A stretch of 64,000 nucleotides of DNA from Eumeta japonica (GCA_005406025.1 BGZK01000187.1:1-64000), one strand, 5' to 3'. Positions 14,180 to 26,687 are shown, numbered from the stretch's first letter. Numbers and translations: made by a program. The notes: generated by a model from the sequence alone, not told the origin.

Positions 14180-14757
14180 AAGAAATCGGACAAGTGCGAG
14201 TTGAACTCGTGTGGAGAAAGTTCCATACGATGATTATATTATCTACTATCTTTTTTAAATGAAACCTAATTTCTTTGTGAGAATTAAAACAACTGCAAAT
14301 ACAAGTTTGTACGTAACTACATAGTTTGACCTAGTTGTTTTAAGACCGTGGATTTCTTATAGGTTGTCTTATAATTAAATAATAAGTAAAGAAATATTTG
14401 TTTTTTAATCTTTAGTTCAGTAGTTTCGAAGATAAGAGGGAAAGATCAATTATATCCATTTTTAAGTACAACTATTTATTTTAAAACTTTTATATATACG
14501 TGTGTGTGTTATCTTCACAACAAACGCTCTCATTATGAACAATTTTTTATTTCTAATTTACGTATAAAAGTGACCTCTATGTTTATTTACATTACACGAT
14601 CGTGTTTGTGTCACAAAAAATCATATGTATACCAACTTTTCGACTTAATCGATCTAGTTGATTCGAAGCAAATCGGCTGTGACAGACAGACAGGCGCACG
14701 AGTGATCCTGTCGTTTTTCTCATTCGGACGCACGCCACCGTACAAAAACCTTTCATG
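14180..14757 (+). mobile_element. Interspersed lepidopteran repeat ('CGGACAAGTGCGAG' type)
   Basis: It starts with ATCGGACAAGTGCGAG and an adjacent 'gttccatacgatgat' segment. Near the other end it carries GACAGACAGACAGGCGCACG followed by 'agtgatcctgtcgtttt'. This paired arrangement is typical of a high-copy repeat seen widely in moths and butterflies. No coding capacity is visible. The ends are approximate. Confidence 0.5.
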
Positions 14758-16190
14758 AAAATGTAACGCTGAAATATTCAGACTCGAACTTCGCGTATCG
14801 ATGGTGAGTTAAGTGCACAATTTAAAAAATGTAACGCTACAAAAGTAGCGAGCATTCATGATTTTCGAGAGCCCTTTAAAGTTGATAGGACTTTTTTTTG
14901 CACCGTCATCGTTTTTAAGCATTAGACCCGTTCATAAAGCTTCGGCGAGCTTCGGTTGAAAATCCTTTTCGTTTTATGTTTCAACTCCGAAGATTTGCAC
15001 TTAAAACCGGTCAATGATTTATTCAACACTCTCGCAAGATAATCTTTAACTTCTTGGATATTCTAGAGTGCTTAAGTTCAAACAAAGAAGATTTTATCTT
15101 AATCGCTGAAACGGAAGAACCTTCGAAGTTCGCCCTAGAATACAAGTTGAACAACAATTTCAACTTATGGACATGCTCAAACACGTCGACTATTAAATTT
15201 TGAGTTTCCCCGACTTTGGAGTATTCAACATATTCAAGCGGCAAACTTCCAAAATGCTTCCTAGGGAATAATGTTATATTTGAATCATATTACACGTGTT
15301 TCAAATCCAAATCGTTTTGAATGTTCTATAAAATTAAATAACAATATTGCTAAAAGATATTTATTTACGCCATCACATACTTGATAATCTGAAAGTGTTA
15401 GATAATTACTTTTTAATAAGCATAAGCGTAGAATCACTTTCCTTTTCGCTATTAAATGTCGCATTTCTTTCATGACGTCCCTCGCTTATTTCTCTGATTG
15501 CACTGCAACGATTAAATGATAGCGATCTCTGCGAATTTTACAACTTTGTGTCTCCATATCTTTGAAGTTGCTCGCAATCATCGTTTGTACAAATTAAATT
15601 AAAACTTATTTATACATATTATATTAAAACCCTGCTTGCTACAGCTCTAAATTTTATGCAGATACGTCTATTTATAAGAGGATACTCAGGCAATCTGAAG
15701 AAGCAGACGAACATTTTTAAACTAAGTTTATTAAACACATAAAAAGTTGATAATACGAAAAGTATGAAATACAAAAAAAATAATTCAGAAATATGCAATA
15801 TTGAGGCATAATTGCATATAAAAATAATTCAATCATTTTTACATACTTTATCGGAACACGTAGAAACGTTTGTTGTGTTTACTTCATTCATCACCGCGTG
15901 AAGCGTGTTACATACGTCATGTCAACCCAAACCCATGCGCTAGAGAATTGTCGATATAGGACGTCTCATACTTACCGACTTCTTTCAGTTGTCCACCAAG
16001 AGGTGGCGTTAGCGCATAAGATCTTGTTCACGAAATGACCCTTATTACAAACGAAAACACAGACGTATCCACGTCAAAAAATTATATGAATACGTGTTGT
16101 TGAATATTTAGCAATATACAAGTTTCAGACGAATAAGATTCCGAATGAGATTCCGAGCCCTCTTTTGGTGTAAGTTATTTATACTCTGAA
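14758..16190. other. Intergenic, no gene seen
   Basis: No recognisable coding sequence on either strand. Two minus-strand frames (15023-15244 and 15285-15473) have unremarkable composition and no motif. I see no tandem repeat or long inverted repeat. Confidence 0.45.
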
Positions 16191-16262
16191 CGGTGATAGC
16201 TCAATGGTCAACAGCTTTACCCTCAAACCGGAAGGAACCAAGTTCGATCCTAAGGACGAACG
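16191..16262 (+). repeat. tRNA-derived SINE-like fragment
   Basis: A box A-like TAGCTCAATGG at 16197-16207 and a box B-like AGTTCGATCCT at 16241-16251 are spaced as in an internal RNA polymerase III promoter. The segment can form a weak D-arm (AGCT paired with AGCT), but the T-stem and acceptor stem do not pair properly. It is therefore not a functional tRNA gene. A tRNA-derived SINE head or tRNA pseudogene is the best reading. Confidence 0.5.
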
Positions 16263-17517
16263 AATGACCAACGAATTTTTTAACTTAAACGTCTCGCTCC
16301 GTGCTTCGGTGAACAGATTAAGCCGCCAGTTCCGGGCATTGTTTTCATCCTACAATATTGATTATATTTTTGATCACTTACTTTGTTGCATGTTGTTCTT
16401 CCGCTAAAAAACATCGCTATTTAGTAAGGCTGACTCTTATTAGATCTACCTCGAACAAAAGAGGCTTATTGATCGTTTTTGAGTAGTCTATTAACTGTCA
16501 GTTTGAAGTTTTAATTTAGTTTAGCGCTGTAGTTTACAAGGTACTGTCATAATAGCCGTTCCTTGTGCTTTTACTGAGTAAACACAATGAGCTGTAAAGG
16601 AAAAAATATTACCCAAAGTAAACTAATTTTGAACTTTATTATTTTAATTCATAAAGTTCAAATACTTGTAAATATTGAGTAAATTATCTGGCTGTAACTA
16701 ACAAATATTCATTATTTGTGTTAGAATTTAAATGGACATATTCTAAAAAAATCATCTATAACTTTAACTAAAAGTAATAAAATATAAATAGTCTTCTACA
16801 TCTCCGTTACGAACTTTCATATTTAGTTCGATATTGTCCGTTCGACATTTATTTATTCGATATTTATATCATACCTTCCAAAATATATTTATTTACGACC
16901 CTAAAAAACTCCTCTTAACAATGACTCGAATCGACAGAGTGTACTGTCGAGGAAAACGCCGTATCCCATTCTGCGCGGAACTAAATTGCCCTTATTTACG
17001 AAAAGGCGGAAAAATAAAGTGCTCTCGCGGGAAATGCCCTGAAACCTTAAGTGGGCAATTCGGCTGCAGTCCGTTGAGCGGCCGATGAGGTCGGGCTAAA
17101 CGCGTGTTCGATTCGGTTAGATTCGCTTGCTTTTCGTATGCAAATAAATCTACTGGAAATTTAAAAATCGTTTTGGACAGAATAAAAAATCTATTACAGA
17201 GCGACTGAAGGATATTATCAAAACAATTTCGTTTTTAGTATTTTTAAAACTGATATATACAATTCAATATTACTTATTACTTGTGAGATATGCGGTCGCG
17301 GCTTCGTGCATTATAATTTATTTTTAAAAAGTAATTAAATGTCCGTGGGCCGATTTTGAAAAAAATTAAGTGTATATGTTACTCCAAGCTATACTCAACT
17401 GTGAACACGCCATGTTAATTCGTTTGGTCAACTTTGAGATTGGCGTGTTCAAACAAATAGACATACTTTAAATAACCAGTCTCAACGTATTCAGTAACCT
17501 TCCTACATAGTCAGTTT
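16263..17517. other. Intergenic, no gene seen
   Basis: The only notable frame, at 16834-17088 (plus), contains several Cys residues and a GC-richer end. It matches no family I recognise and breaks off without splice-like context. Otherwise the stretch is AT-rich and featureless. Confidence 0.4.
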
Positions 17518-17582
17518 TTTGGCAAATAATTTCAATGTACAGACACGACAGTTCTATAGTTTTATTATATTTATATATATGC
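17518..17582 (+). repeat. LINE-like 3' end repeat, copy 1
   Basis: The block runs from TTTGGCAAATAATTTCAATG through ACACGACAG, TTCTATAGTTTTATTATAT and a TATATA tail. It is about 65 bp long and recurs at 43796-43863. The shared order of words and the short AT-repeat tail suggest the 3' terminus of a non-LTR retrotransposon. The family was not determined. Confidence 0.5.
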
Positions 17583-17774
17583 TAATATTTAAAATAAAAG
17601 CGTTCGATTACAAAATTCTAAATGAAAAGAGGCGTTGGAACTTAGTAACTTAACTATGAACTAACTTCCAGTTAAAAACCTTTTGAGATTCTTATTTTTT
17701 GCAAAACACTCGCACACTCATTATTATATTCCAACAGACAATGTTGCTAGAGTATCAACATAGAACGTAGGAGT

Positions 17775-17841
17775 AGAACGAGATATGTTACCACAAGGCT
17801 CCAGGGAGCTGGTGCTTTGAGGTAACATGTCTCGTCTCGTT
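17775..17841. repeat. Imperfect hairpin with 15-20 bp arms
   Basis: The left arm at 17775-17792 (AGAACGAGATATGTTACC) pairs with the right arm at 17821-17841, which starts GGTAACATGTCTCGT. There are few mismatches and a loop of about 28 nt. It may be the core of a small foldback element. A hairpin RNA is possible but unsupported. Confidence 0.5.
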
Positions 17842-19799
17842 TATGTTTATACGAATAGACTAATTTCGGAATACAGCAATCGGCATAAAATATAATGGGA
17901 CACAATCAATAGAATAAACCTTTATTTGGCCCACAAAGATAATAAAACAATCGAAAGTAAATTAACCTAATAAAATCGTCATTTTCTTGACTGAAAATAA
18001 CACTTTTGCTTTAAAGAAAAACATAAAGATTTTCTTGGTTATTACCTATAAATTAGAGAAACAAAGGTCAAAAAGGTGACCGGCTCAGTTTAACGCTACG
18101 GTCTAGACCACAGACAAGCAAAATGTTTCAGGATCGTTGGCTCAACTTTCAAAATGATAACGTCTACAATACGATACCTATGAGGTAACCATTATTCAAT
18201 TGCACCTTTAAAACTTCTCATTCGAAAGCTTAAACTACTTCCTCGCAAAAGTTCGAAGTCTCGAGTGCCCTTGGATGCCTTCTTCGGTTTAACAAGGCGA
18301 TATCGCCTAAATGTGAATCCATCGATCCACTTGACTGTCACCGATTAAACTCGAATCGCTTCAACGTCGACTTGACCCAATTACGTGACGTGGGCCGCTG
18401 AAGGAGCGAAGTACCCTGAACTTAATAGTCTACGGAGTAAGCCGGCTACTGAAGCCCTCTGCGAACTGCCTATGTTCTTCTTATTTGTGGGCAGGCAATT
18501 AGTTTTAAGAAGGTAGCGACCAGTTTTAGTTCTTCAATGGTTCGAATTGAAATAATCTTCGATAAAATTTATATTTATATATATTTAAGTGTATACGTAT
18601 TAGATAAAAATATTAATATATAAGTGAATTTTCCCTTCGTCACAAGTTGGACAGCACAATGCTTCGGCTGCGATGCATGGGTGTACACTTAGCTTGAAGT
18701 TGTTATGGCAGCTGTACAGAAAAGTACTTATGTTTAAATAAACTTATTTAAAAAACTACGCAGAATACCATTTGTAATAGATCAAATATAAATAAGCTAT
18801 ACCTAATTACTGATTTCGAAATTAAACGTAGCTTAGACTTACTCTTAAAGATATTTATTTAAAAGTTCTCTTTTAAATACATTCAAATCAATTGCAAAAT
18901 ACTAACGATAACACTCACTTTGGGAGATACTTCATTCACTACAACGGAGTTTCAGGTTGTGTAATGTCATTGAAAGCCAATGGTGTATTCAGGGTTTACG
19001 TCATAGCTATCATCGACCAGAGCCTTTGTAATGGCGTTTGGTCATTGCGTCCCAGGTTCTGATTTTAATCTTACCCTGTACTCTAAAAAATAGTGAGTAA
19101 TATCACTATATCGACTTTTATGTAATGCGTTCACGAGTAGAACACATAAAGTAACTTCAAATTTCACTGAAGCATATGTTCAAATGTAATATGTTTATAA
19201 ATAAAGGTATAAATTAATTTAAGAGTAAATTTCCTTATTGTCCCTCAAAAGAAAGGATTGTAAAGCAAATTTTTTGTATTAACAATAGTTGTATTTGTAT
19301 TAATAATACTTGTATATTGTAATATATAAGTACTATTAATATAAATTTTGGCTTTTAATATTCAGCGGGAATCGATCCCGCAGATGCAGTGTTGTTTTGC
19401 TTAACAAAAGTAAGAATTTATTAACTTCTTAAGCTGGCAAGTTACACATTTCCACATCACATGCTTCTGTAGCTTATTCAGAACATTTTAAGAGACTACT
19501 TTTACTAGGCATACACGCATTTATATACTTTGCATTCGAGAATCATGAAGTTCAAATATACAAACCGTATCTACAGGTGTTCCTTGCTGCTCCAGAAACG
19601 AAAACGGTGATGAGGACACGAAAACGAGCTCAAGCAAAACTGATGTAGGCTAAACAACACAGAATATGGCTGGAGTTTTCTGGAACATTCAGCGTTTATC
19701 TCGCACAAACTGCTTTAAAACCGTATTGCGGCCAACTTGGCTGCAGCACAAAAATAAGCCGGCTCACAAAAAACGGACTTGATGCAGCAGCTTCTTGTG
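17842..19799. other. Intergenic, no gene seen
   Basis: Moderately GC-rich at about 18080-18480 but without a coherent reading frame. A short exact palindrome (GCGGGAATCGATCCCGC) lies near 19365-19381. No coding or RNA feature was recognised. Confidence 0.4.
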
Positions 19800-20000
19800 T
19801 TGCTTGCCATTCAGTGAGTAAGAGTTCCGGTGGCCCAGTCCCCCTCTCCCCCTTCCATTAAACACGCTGTTCCCTCCCAAGAGTCGGGCAATGCCCAGGT
19901 GACTTCTCTGAGGTTGCGAGTGTTCATGATGGTGGTGACCATCTACTCGCTGATAGCTCGCCTGCTCGTTTGCCTCTCGGCTAACTTATAAAAAAAAATA
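19800..20000 (+). repeat. Non-LTR retrotransposon 3' tail with poly(A)
   Basis: The block contains CCAGGTGACTTCTCTGAGG, then 'gcgagtgttcatgatggtggtgacc', then 'ctgctcgtttgcctc', and ends in an A-rich run at about 19991-20000. This order is characteristic of the 3' untranslated tail of abundant lepidopteran LINEs, where the final words read 'cgtttgcct' before poly(A). No reverse transcriptase remains upstream, so it looks 5'-truncated. The orientation follows from the A tail. Confidence 0.6.
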
Positions 20001-20117
20001 ACGAATGTTTTTTTTTTCATACAAACATCGAACTGTTTTTCCTCATTAATGATAATCTCTTATATACTGGGACATTAAGTATCAAAGTAGTCTAAGCAAC
20101 ATGTAAGAAACCATATT

Positions 20118-20658
20118 AATACTTGATAAAGGTCCCAAACTATGAGCGATAACTCATTCGATTCGGAATGACTTCTAAATTAAATCTTTTTAAGTATTTT
20201 ACTGCACATAAAAAATTGCAAAAGTTATAAAGAAATTAAACAAAAAAGGAAAAGCATTTAATTTTTGCTTACGTCTCGAAAACTATTAACATTTAAGGTA
20301 TTTTAAAAAAGATCCTCAAAGAGGAGATTTCCAATAAAAAACCTTCAACTTTCGAACTCTATTTCCATTATTTATAATTTTAATTTAACTCTGAAAAGAA
20401 GGCTCCGCGCAGCCGCTTCGACGCTGGCGCATTGTCGCTGACCAGTGCGATAGAAAATGATTTTTTTTTTCCAACGGGACGTTAATAATTTTGATGATAT
20501 AATCGAAAAACTAATTACCTTTTTTGTGCTTAATTTGTTTATAACTTTTGCATTTTTTTTATATGCTGTAAAATCCTTAAAAACGTTTTATCTAGAGGTC
20601 ATTCCGAATCCAATGAGTTGTAGCTCAAATTTTTAAGACCTTTATCAAGAATTGACAC
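20118..20658. mobile_element. Long-armed foldback element (arms about 180 bp)
   Basis: The left arm at about 20118-20300 and the reverse complement of 20475-20658 share ordered blocks: CTTGATAAAGGTC, ACTCATT then GATTCGGAATGAC, ATTTTAC then GCA, and GCAAAAGTTATAAA. The arms match at most positions over roughly 180 bp and enclose a spacer of about 175 bp with a GC-rich core (GCTCCGCGCAGCCGCTTCG). There is no coding capacity. It fits a foldback or MITE-type DNA element. The terminal bases and target duplication were not resolved. Confidence 0.65.
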
Positions 20659-20710
20659 GGTTTTTAACATGTTGACTAGATTAAAGAAAATATTAACGTT
20701 TACAATTACA

Positions 20711-20868
20711 GTATAATGCACGAAACTCTGCCGCTGTTACTAAAGTGTTGCAATGGCATTATTTAGGGACTCGGGGGAGAAGAAGGAAGGGTCGGGGAGC
20801 GTAGAACCTGCGCCTTGCATCATTCGCAGGCAATTCAGAGCGGCAGAGTTTCGTGCGTTGTACTATAC
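20711..20868. mobile_element. 158-bp MITE, family A copy 1
   Basis: Terminal inverted repeats: the left at 20711-20735 contains GCACGAAACTCTGCCGCT, and the right at 20839-20868 begins AGCGGCAGAGTTTCGTGC. The interior carries GAAGGAAGGGTCGGGGAGCG and CTTGCATCATTCG. A second copy with the same interior order lies at 38625-38785, inside a Cyb5r4 intron, showing that this is a dispersed family. Confidence 0.75.
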
Positions 20869-22699
20869 TTTCATATGACTGAAAATGACGGATTAATTTA
20901 AAGAAAATCAAATTATTCAGTGCTCTGAGAGGAACTATTAAGGTAGTTCGAGACTCGAGTTCGCGACCGAAAATTTATGTACACTTTGAAAGCACGGAGA
21001 AAATTCTTAAAAGGCTTCATAAATTATTGACTTCCATTCAGACCAAAATTCCTGTTACATTGGTAGAATTTGATAACGAAATGTGAGATGCCTTATAAGA
21101 AGAGAGATTGTTTTACTAAAAAAAATGTAATTACGAAAAGAAATTACTTGAAACATTCATGTTGCAAACCAATCCGAAACTCATTAAAAGAACTCCTAAA
21201 AATGCAATAAAAATCCGGCGAATAATTACTGTTCGTGAACTCGATTGACCTTAGGAGAATGCTGGCTGTTAGACTTCGGATTCTACGAAGTACCCACTAA
21301 TTAAAAAAACAATACCTTATGCTTTTAGTAATAGCTTACAATCGGCAGTAATTTTCCAATTTGAGATCATGAGCTCTTGTTAATAACTTCGATACTAGAT
21401 ATTTTATCACTTAAAAAAGTGCTATTCTCAGAAATTATATAAATACGAACTGCCGGGCGCGGGTTTCCACTAGGAAGGATGTTATTTTAAACCCTTAAAA
21501 GAGATGGAATATTTTTCAGAGGTACAAGCCTAGAAGGTGCAATCTCTTGTCGCAGAATGAAGGACTAACCGCTGCAGTGTCTTCCACACAATAAATTAAG
21601 AAAATTTTGTGTTCAGTATATTTATAGTTAAATTTTATATCTTCGCAAAAGTCTTGACGTGAATTTGTGCATTTTTATGATATAATATGTTTTTTGACGG
21701 TAGTTAATTTACTATGTTAAGTTTTTGGAATAGTTCTGTTTAACGCCAGAGGTGATTTGTTAATTTTTTGTATTTATTATATTTTATATACATATTATAT
21801 TTGAGAATCAAATATCGTCCATTACTATTAAAATAAGTTAAAATGTATATATACATAAATAAAGCCATTAGAAATTATAAGAAATAGTAGATTACAAATA
21901 TGAACCTAGATTTTTTTAGCTTACTATCAAAAAGAGTTAAAAAAATATATGTACATAAATAAAATCATTAAAAATTATAAAAAAACATAGTAAAATACAG
22001 GAATGAAACTAAAGACTTTCTCCGATTTTCATTTTAATTCTTGAAAGTCACATCGTGACTGCTGGTTGCTAATTGCTGATTATCTTGTTTAAAAATATAG
22101 TAAAGAATAACGATAATATTGACAACTTACGTATTTAAGTAGTCACGCACCTATAAACAAAACTTGGAATCATTATTATCATGAAATTATAATTTTATCG
22201 CAAATAAATGATCCTACTGCTCCATTCGGTTATGGGCAACATCGTTCTTTTCTTAAAGAACTAAACGTTTACACTAAAATCCAAGTGAGTGATGTTAACC
22301 GTTAAAAAAATCCCTTGTCAGTAAACGATCTTGGTTTAGTGCTAGATCCTGATTTGATGTTAGATCTATGTCATCGGATCATTACATTATCATTACTTAC
22401 AATGCGTATGCAAAGATTTATCTCAATCAAACGTAGAGAACTAGACAAAGAATCATAATTTATCTTTAATTTTTTACCATAACGCTTCCACACGAACCTC
22501 CAGTTAAATAAAAGTTTGTGAGAGCACTCTGTCTCTTGCAACATTAAACGTATGTTACGGCAACTCAAAAATCTCGTTAGATTGCTTATTTGCTACAATT
22601 TTACTTTAATTGTTGCATAATAAACATGTAATTTAACCAAAAGTAAAATACTTGGGTCAATCTGTAAATCCTTTGAAGATCAAAAACTGAACAAACTAG
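20869..22699. other. Intergenic, AT-rich, no gene seen
   Basis: There are short similar AT-rich words at about 21840-21990 (for example ATGTATATATACATAAATAAA, then ATATGTACATAAATAAAA, each followed by 'cattaraaattata'). These suggest a local duplication. No coding sequence was recognised. Confidence 0.4.
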
Positions 22700-24900
22700 C
22701 AAGTCATGTGTGTTATTATTGTTTTTCAAAATAGTGTCCATTGAGATCAATATATCGCTCCATTTCATAGAACCACTGAACAGCATAGAACCATTTTACC
22801 CTCGCACTTAGGGGTGCTTCGACGACCTTTTCATACATATGCAGCCACTGCTTCCTCGGCGTTTGTAAATCACTTCCGTCGAAGTTTTTTACTTCTCAGT
22901 AAGTAAATTGAAAATTTTCGAAAATCGAGAAGATATTGGTTTTAGCCCATTTTTCGAAAATCGAGTTTTCATCAGATCTTGACGTTTTGAGGTCCTAGGA
23001 AGCTTTTACGGCGATTTTACGATGATGCCTGTATGTCTGTATGTATGTTTGTGTGTGTGTGTATGTGTGTTTGCGCGTGTGGATGTATGTCAACCTCTTA
23101 TAAATTTTGAACGGCTTCATCGATTGAAACCAAACTTAGGCATTCCAAAGAGTTCCAGCAAACTTAGATTTCCGGATAATTTGAATCGATTCGGATTGAT
23201 AGATTCCAAGAGATTAATAAAAAACTATGAAAATTTGTTTTAATGTGGATTTTTGGAATAACTTTTAAACGGCTTTGCCGATCGATTCTAAAAACTAATC
23301 AGCTCTTAGCAATAAAAAAACACGTCGATCGCCGCCGGGCCGATCAAAATGGGTTGATTTGTTCGTGAGATATTGTAAACGAAAAAATCGCAAAAAGCAA
23401 TTTTCTCAGAATATTCCAAAATTTTGTACCTAATTAAATGCATATTCTGAATTATTTTATAGAACTTAAAAACCTGCGTTGATTGTCACTAGTTCAGTCA
23501 AAATCGATTAATTTATTCAAGATATATAAAAAACAAAAAATTAAAAAAAAACTTCTCTTCTAAAATTCTAAAATTCTGTTTGGAATGAAATTCGCATTCT
23601 CAAAATTTTTTTACGAAAAATGGATATTTTTGAATTCTAAGTGCTTAAAACGTACTATAACTATGTTTTTGAACTAGAAGAACTCAAAAAGGACTATAAA
23701 TTTACTGATCTCAATATGTTTGAACACTTTGGGTTTGAACATAGCATGAAGTTTCAGGAGAGGCCTGAAGTCAGCCGTAGTTCGGATTTTTAAGTTTACA
23801 CACTAAGGAAATTTCAGAAACTTATAGACAAGTATATTTTGATATTCAAGGAGCTCAAAAACAAATGGACAAATATCACTGCGGGAAATTTTAGGCATGG
23901 CCGTAAGCGTCTACTGTTTTTCAGATTCCTTTTTTTTATTTTAGGAAATAAATAAAAATCGTATAATGTGAGGTCGGGGCTATAAGGCGGGTGAGCCAGT
24001 ATTTCTTTTCCTAACGTTATTGGGGGACATTAGTTATTTGTCTGGCGGTATGGGGTGAGGCGTTGTCATGATGAATTCTATTGCGAGGTCGTTTTTACCG
24101 AACTTTTTCCAAAACAATAAGAAAACAATTGTTTGTGTGCCAGTCTACAGTAACTGTTTTTTCATCTTCTAAAATAATTTTTGCATACTGACCTGTCATT
24201 CCGAAGAAAGAGGCCACCATCTTTTTTCCGATGCTTCGCCCTCGTTAAGCAAATCCTCGAAAGGAAACACCCACTGAGCAAACTATCTTGATTTTAGAAT
24301 CGTAACAGTAAATCCAGCTATCGTCATCTGTAACTATGTAGAATATGAATAGAATTTGAGTCACGACCTGTAATTCTTTGCATTAGTTCACGGCACCAAT
24401 TAACGCGATGGAATTTTTGAGTTTCGTTCAAATTATGAGGTATCCGCCGAGTACAAAGTTTTCTAACCCCTAAATGTTCATGAAGAATTTTGTGCACTAG
24501 ACGCATACCGATGCCTAAGCTTGTCCGAATCTGCCGGTAGGTCACTCTTTTGTCAGTCTCTATCATGAGCCGCACAGAACTGATGTCTTCGGTCGTCGCC
24601 GTAGAAGGAAGTCACACACGCAGACCGTCAGTCAGATTGGTGCGACCACGTTTGAACTCATTAAGCGGTTATCGAAACCAGAAACCCAAGTCTGTTACAA
24701 CTTTTTTGTTGGCTTAAATGACAACCACAGTCATGGAAAATAATTGCGCGAAAATTTTCTCGTGTTAAATTCATATTGCCGTCAGGCAAACAATTTCCTT
24801 TTTGACGCCAATTTGTAAAAACATGTAACAGATGAATGCAATAAACATAATTTCGGTCGTAATAAACATAATTAAGGTCTGCAAAAAGTTCCATTCTTAA
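22700..24900 (-). mobile_element. Broken irritans-type mariner transposon
   Basis: Minus strand. Frames from about 24774 downward read the mariner N-terminus (MNLTRENFRAIIF), the helix-turn-helix region (YRQIRTSLGI, then HKILHEHLGV), RIPHNLNETQKFHRVNWC, a DDDSWIY block in place of the usual DESWIY type, MVASFFGMTG, HHDNASPHT and HPPYSPDL. The terminal EMERYIDLNGHYFEKQ ends at a stop at 22716-22718. The frame is shifted several times, so no intact transposase is made. An insertion of about 1 kb (22880-23880) splits the last fifth of the coding region. The match to irritans-like insect mariners is from recognised motifs; the inverted terminal repeats were not located. Confidence 0.85.
22880..23880. 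mobile_element. Nested insertion within the mariner
   Basis: The interrupting sequence begins soon after GTAAATCACTTCCGTC and ends near GCGGGAAATTTTAGGC. It holds TTTTCGAAAATCGAG twice (about 22915 and 22953), a TGTATGTCTGTATG and TGTG-rich patch at about 23025-23085, and two related blocks: 'ttttgaacggcttcatcgattg' near 23105 and 'ttttaaacggctttgccgatcg' near 23262. No protein was recognised. The boundaries are estimated from where mariner-like sequence stops and resumes. It must be younger than the mariner insertion. Confidence 0.55.
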
Positions 24901-25523
24901 AATTTAAATATGTTTAAAGTTAGCCTTAGTCATATTGATAGTCAGCCGAGTCATAATTAAACCTGTAGATCATGATTACTGCGTTAGAAATTTAGTGACT
25001 AAACCGAAAGTTTCTAACTTTATTCAACTCACTAGCGAAGGGTAGCGAAAATAAATAGAGAGCCGGCTATTTGCGCAATTTCATTAAATACATTTTCATT
25101 TGATCAAACTTACACTTTTCATCAGCAATACTAGTGAAAAGTTTCAGTGTATGCTAAATTATTCATTAAATTTTCATACAGACCTTGTTTGGGGGCATTA
25201 GTCGATGTTTGAATTTGAAACTTAGTTTGCGGCCGGCCACGGGGACTAATGTATTCCTGTTAGTTATTTTCATAATCTAATATATTTTTAGCGTTACGTT
25301 ACACGTTAGTAATATAAGTTCGAACTTTGCAAATGCCGACTACTATACGACTTTTCTAATATTAGTAGTCGACGCCAAAAAACTATGACTATGGTTATTT
25401 ATTTCATTTAATCTTTTTTTGTAGAGTATTTCACTAAAATCTTAAAAAAAAAAGCATAAATGAAAGCAAAAGAAAGATCCCAAAAAAATTGGCTGATATA
25501 TAATCAATGCTATGATGAAATAT

Positions 25524-25569
25524 ATTCCATTTTATTCCATTGTATTCCATTTTATTCCGTGGTATTCAG
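25524..25569. repeat. Tandem repeat, 10-bp unit, 4.6 copies
   Basis: The units are ATTCCATTTT, ATTCCATTGT, ATTCCATTTT, ATTCCGTGGT and a final partial ATTCAG. A short minisatellite with no visible association to a gene. Confidence 0.9.
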
Positions 25570-25694
25570 TTTTTTGCAAAAATGAATTTATTATTATTGA
25601 ATAATAAATTATTAATGCATATCAAATTTATTTCTATTATAAATGGTATTAAAACTAATTCAAACATTATGGTATTATAAATCAATACTTAGAG

Positions 25695-26140
25695 GACGTC
25701 CATTAATTACGTGAGGTGCTTAGTAGGGGAAGGGTCGAACCGAATCTCATCCAATCTCAAGTGAGAGGGGGTTTTGGCAAATATCACGTTATTTTTTTCC
25801 GCACAACAATTGCGAGAAAACTGAGTTGAAAAAATTAATATATGTTTCTCTACTAAAATATGCCTAAATCCTACACAATAATATTAATCGCGAATTCGCG
25901 ATTCCAGACTACATTCTTAGTAGTCTTAAATACTTGTCTCAACAAATCTGAAATAAAAATAATTAAGCAAATTATATTTCTTTTTTTAATAAATCCAACG
26001 CAATGAAGCACAGATTAACGTATTTACACTAAAAAATACGCATATAGAAAAATCTTACGTGAGATTAGAGCTGAGGGGGTATACCCAAATCTCATAATAT
26101 CTTACTATTGAAAAGTCGCCTCACGTAATTAATGGATGTC
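25695..26140. mobile_element. 446-bp inverted-repeat element (MITE)
   Basis: Terminal inverted repeats: GACGTCCATTAATTACGTG at 25695 and CACGTAATTAATGGATGTC ending at 26140, with 22 of 24 positions matching. The internal flanks also echo each other ('atctcatccaatctcaagtgag' on the left, 'cccaaatctcataatatctta' on the right). No coding sequence is visible. This is a non-autonomous DNA element. The autonomous partner is not in the window. Confidence 0.75.
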
Positions 26141-26687
26141 ACCAAATAATTCAAATTTAAAATAGCTTTATTTCATGGGCTATAATATAACACTTGAAAT
26201 ACGTCATAACATTTAAAGTGTTTACAGTTTTTTAATTACTTCCACTTTTTTAATTACCACTTGTTCGTCAAGAAGAACGAATAAGACACTTAGGATAGCT
26301 CTTTTCAAACCAATTGTATAAAAGTACAACCATATATTAAACTATTACAGAAAAAAAAACCTGTAGAAAATCGAGCTTATTTTGTCCATTTATCCTCTAA
26401 ATATTCAGAGATTAAATAATACTCTTTTGTGCAAAATGTTTGCTTAATAAATATTTTTTTGTATAATGATAAATTTTGTATATCCACAGGAATGTTATTG
26501 AGCATGCGCACACAGAGCCCCCTAAAATAATTTGTGACCCTATGCAGTCGACTACACGACGACTACATGTAAACACAGTTCATTTTTATTTCTAATATTG
26601 AAATTATGTCTATCCCTATTTTTATTAAAACATTTTAATTTTTTTTAACGTATATTAAATTTTTATAAATTAACTGTAATGTCACAG

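Noticed and set aside
16191..16262. Functional tRNA gene
   Set aside because: The A and B boxes are present but the acceptor and T stems do not pair. A SINE or tRNA pseudogene fits better.
16834..17088. Cys-containing 84-residue frame as a zinc-finger gene
   Set aside because: The spacing of Cys residues matches no finger type, and there is no supporting splice or neighbour evidence.
23022..23243. 73-residue frame in the nested insert
   Set aside because: Starts in a TGTATG/TGTG-rich repeat patch and has no domain; likely chance.
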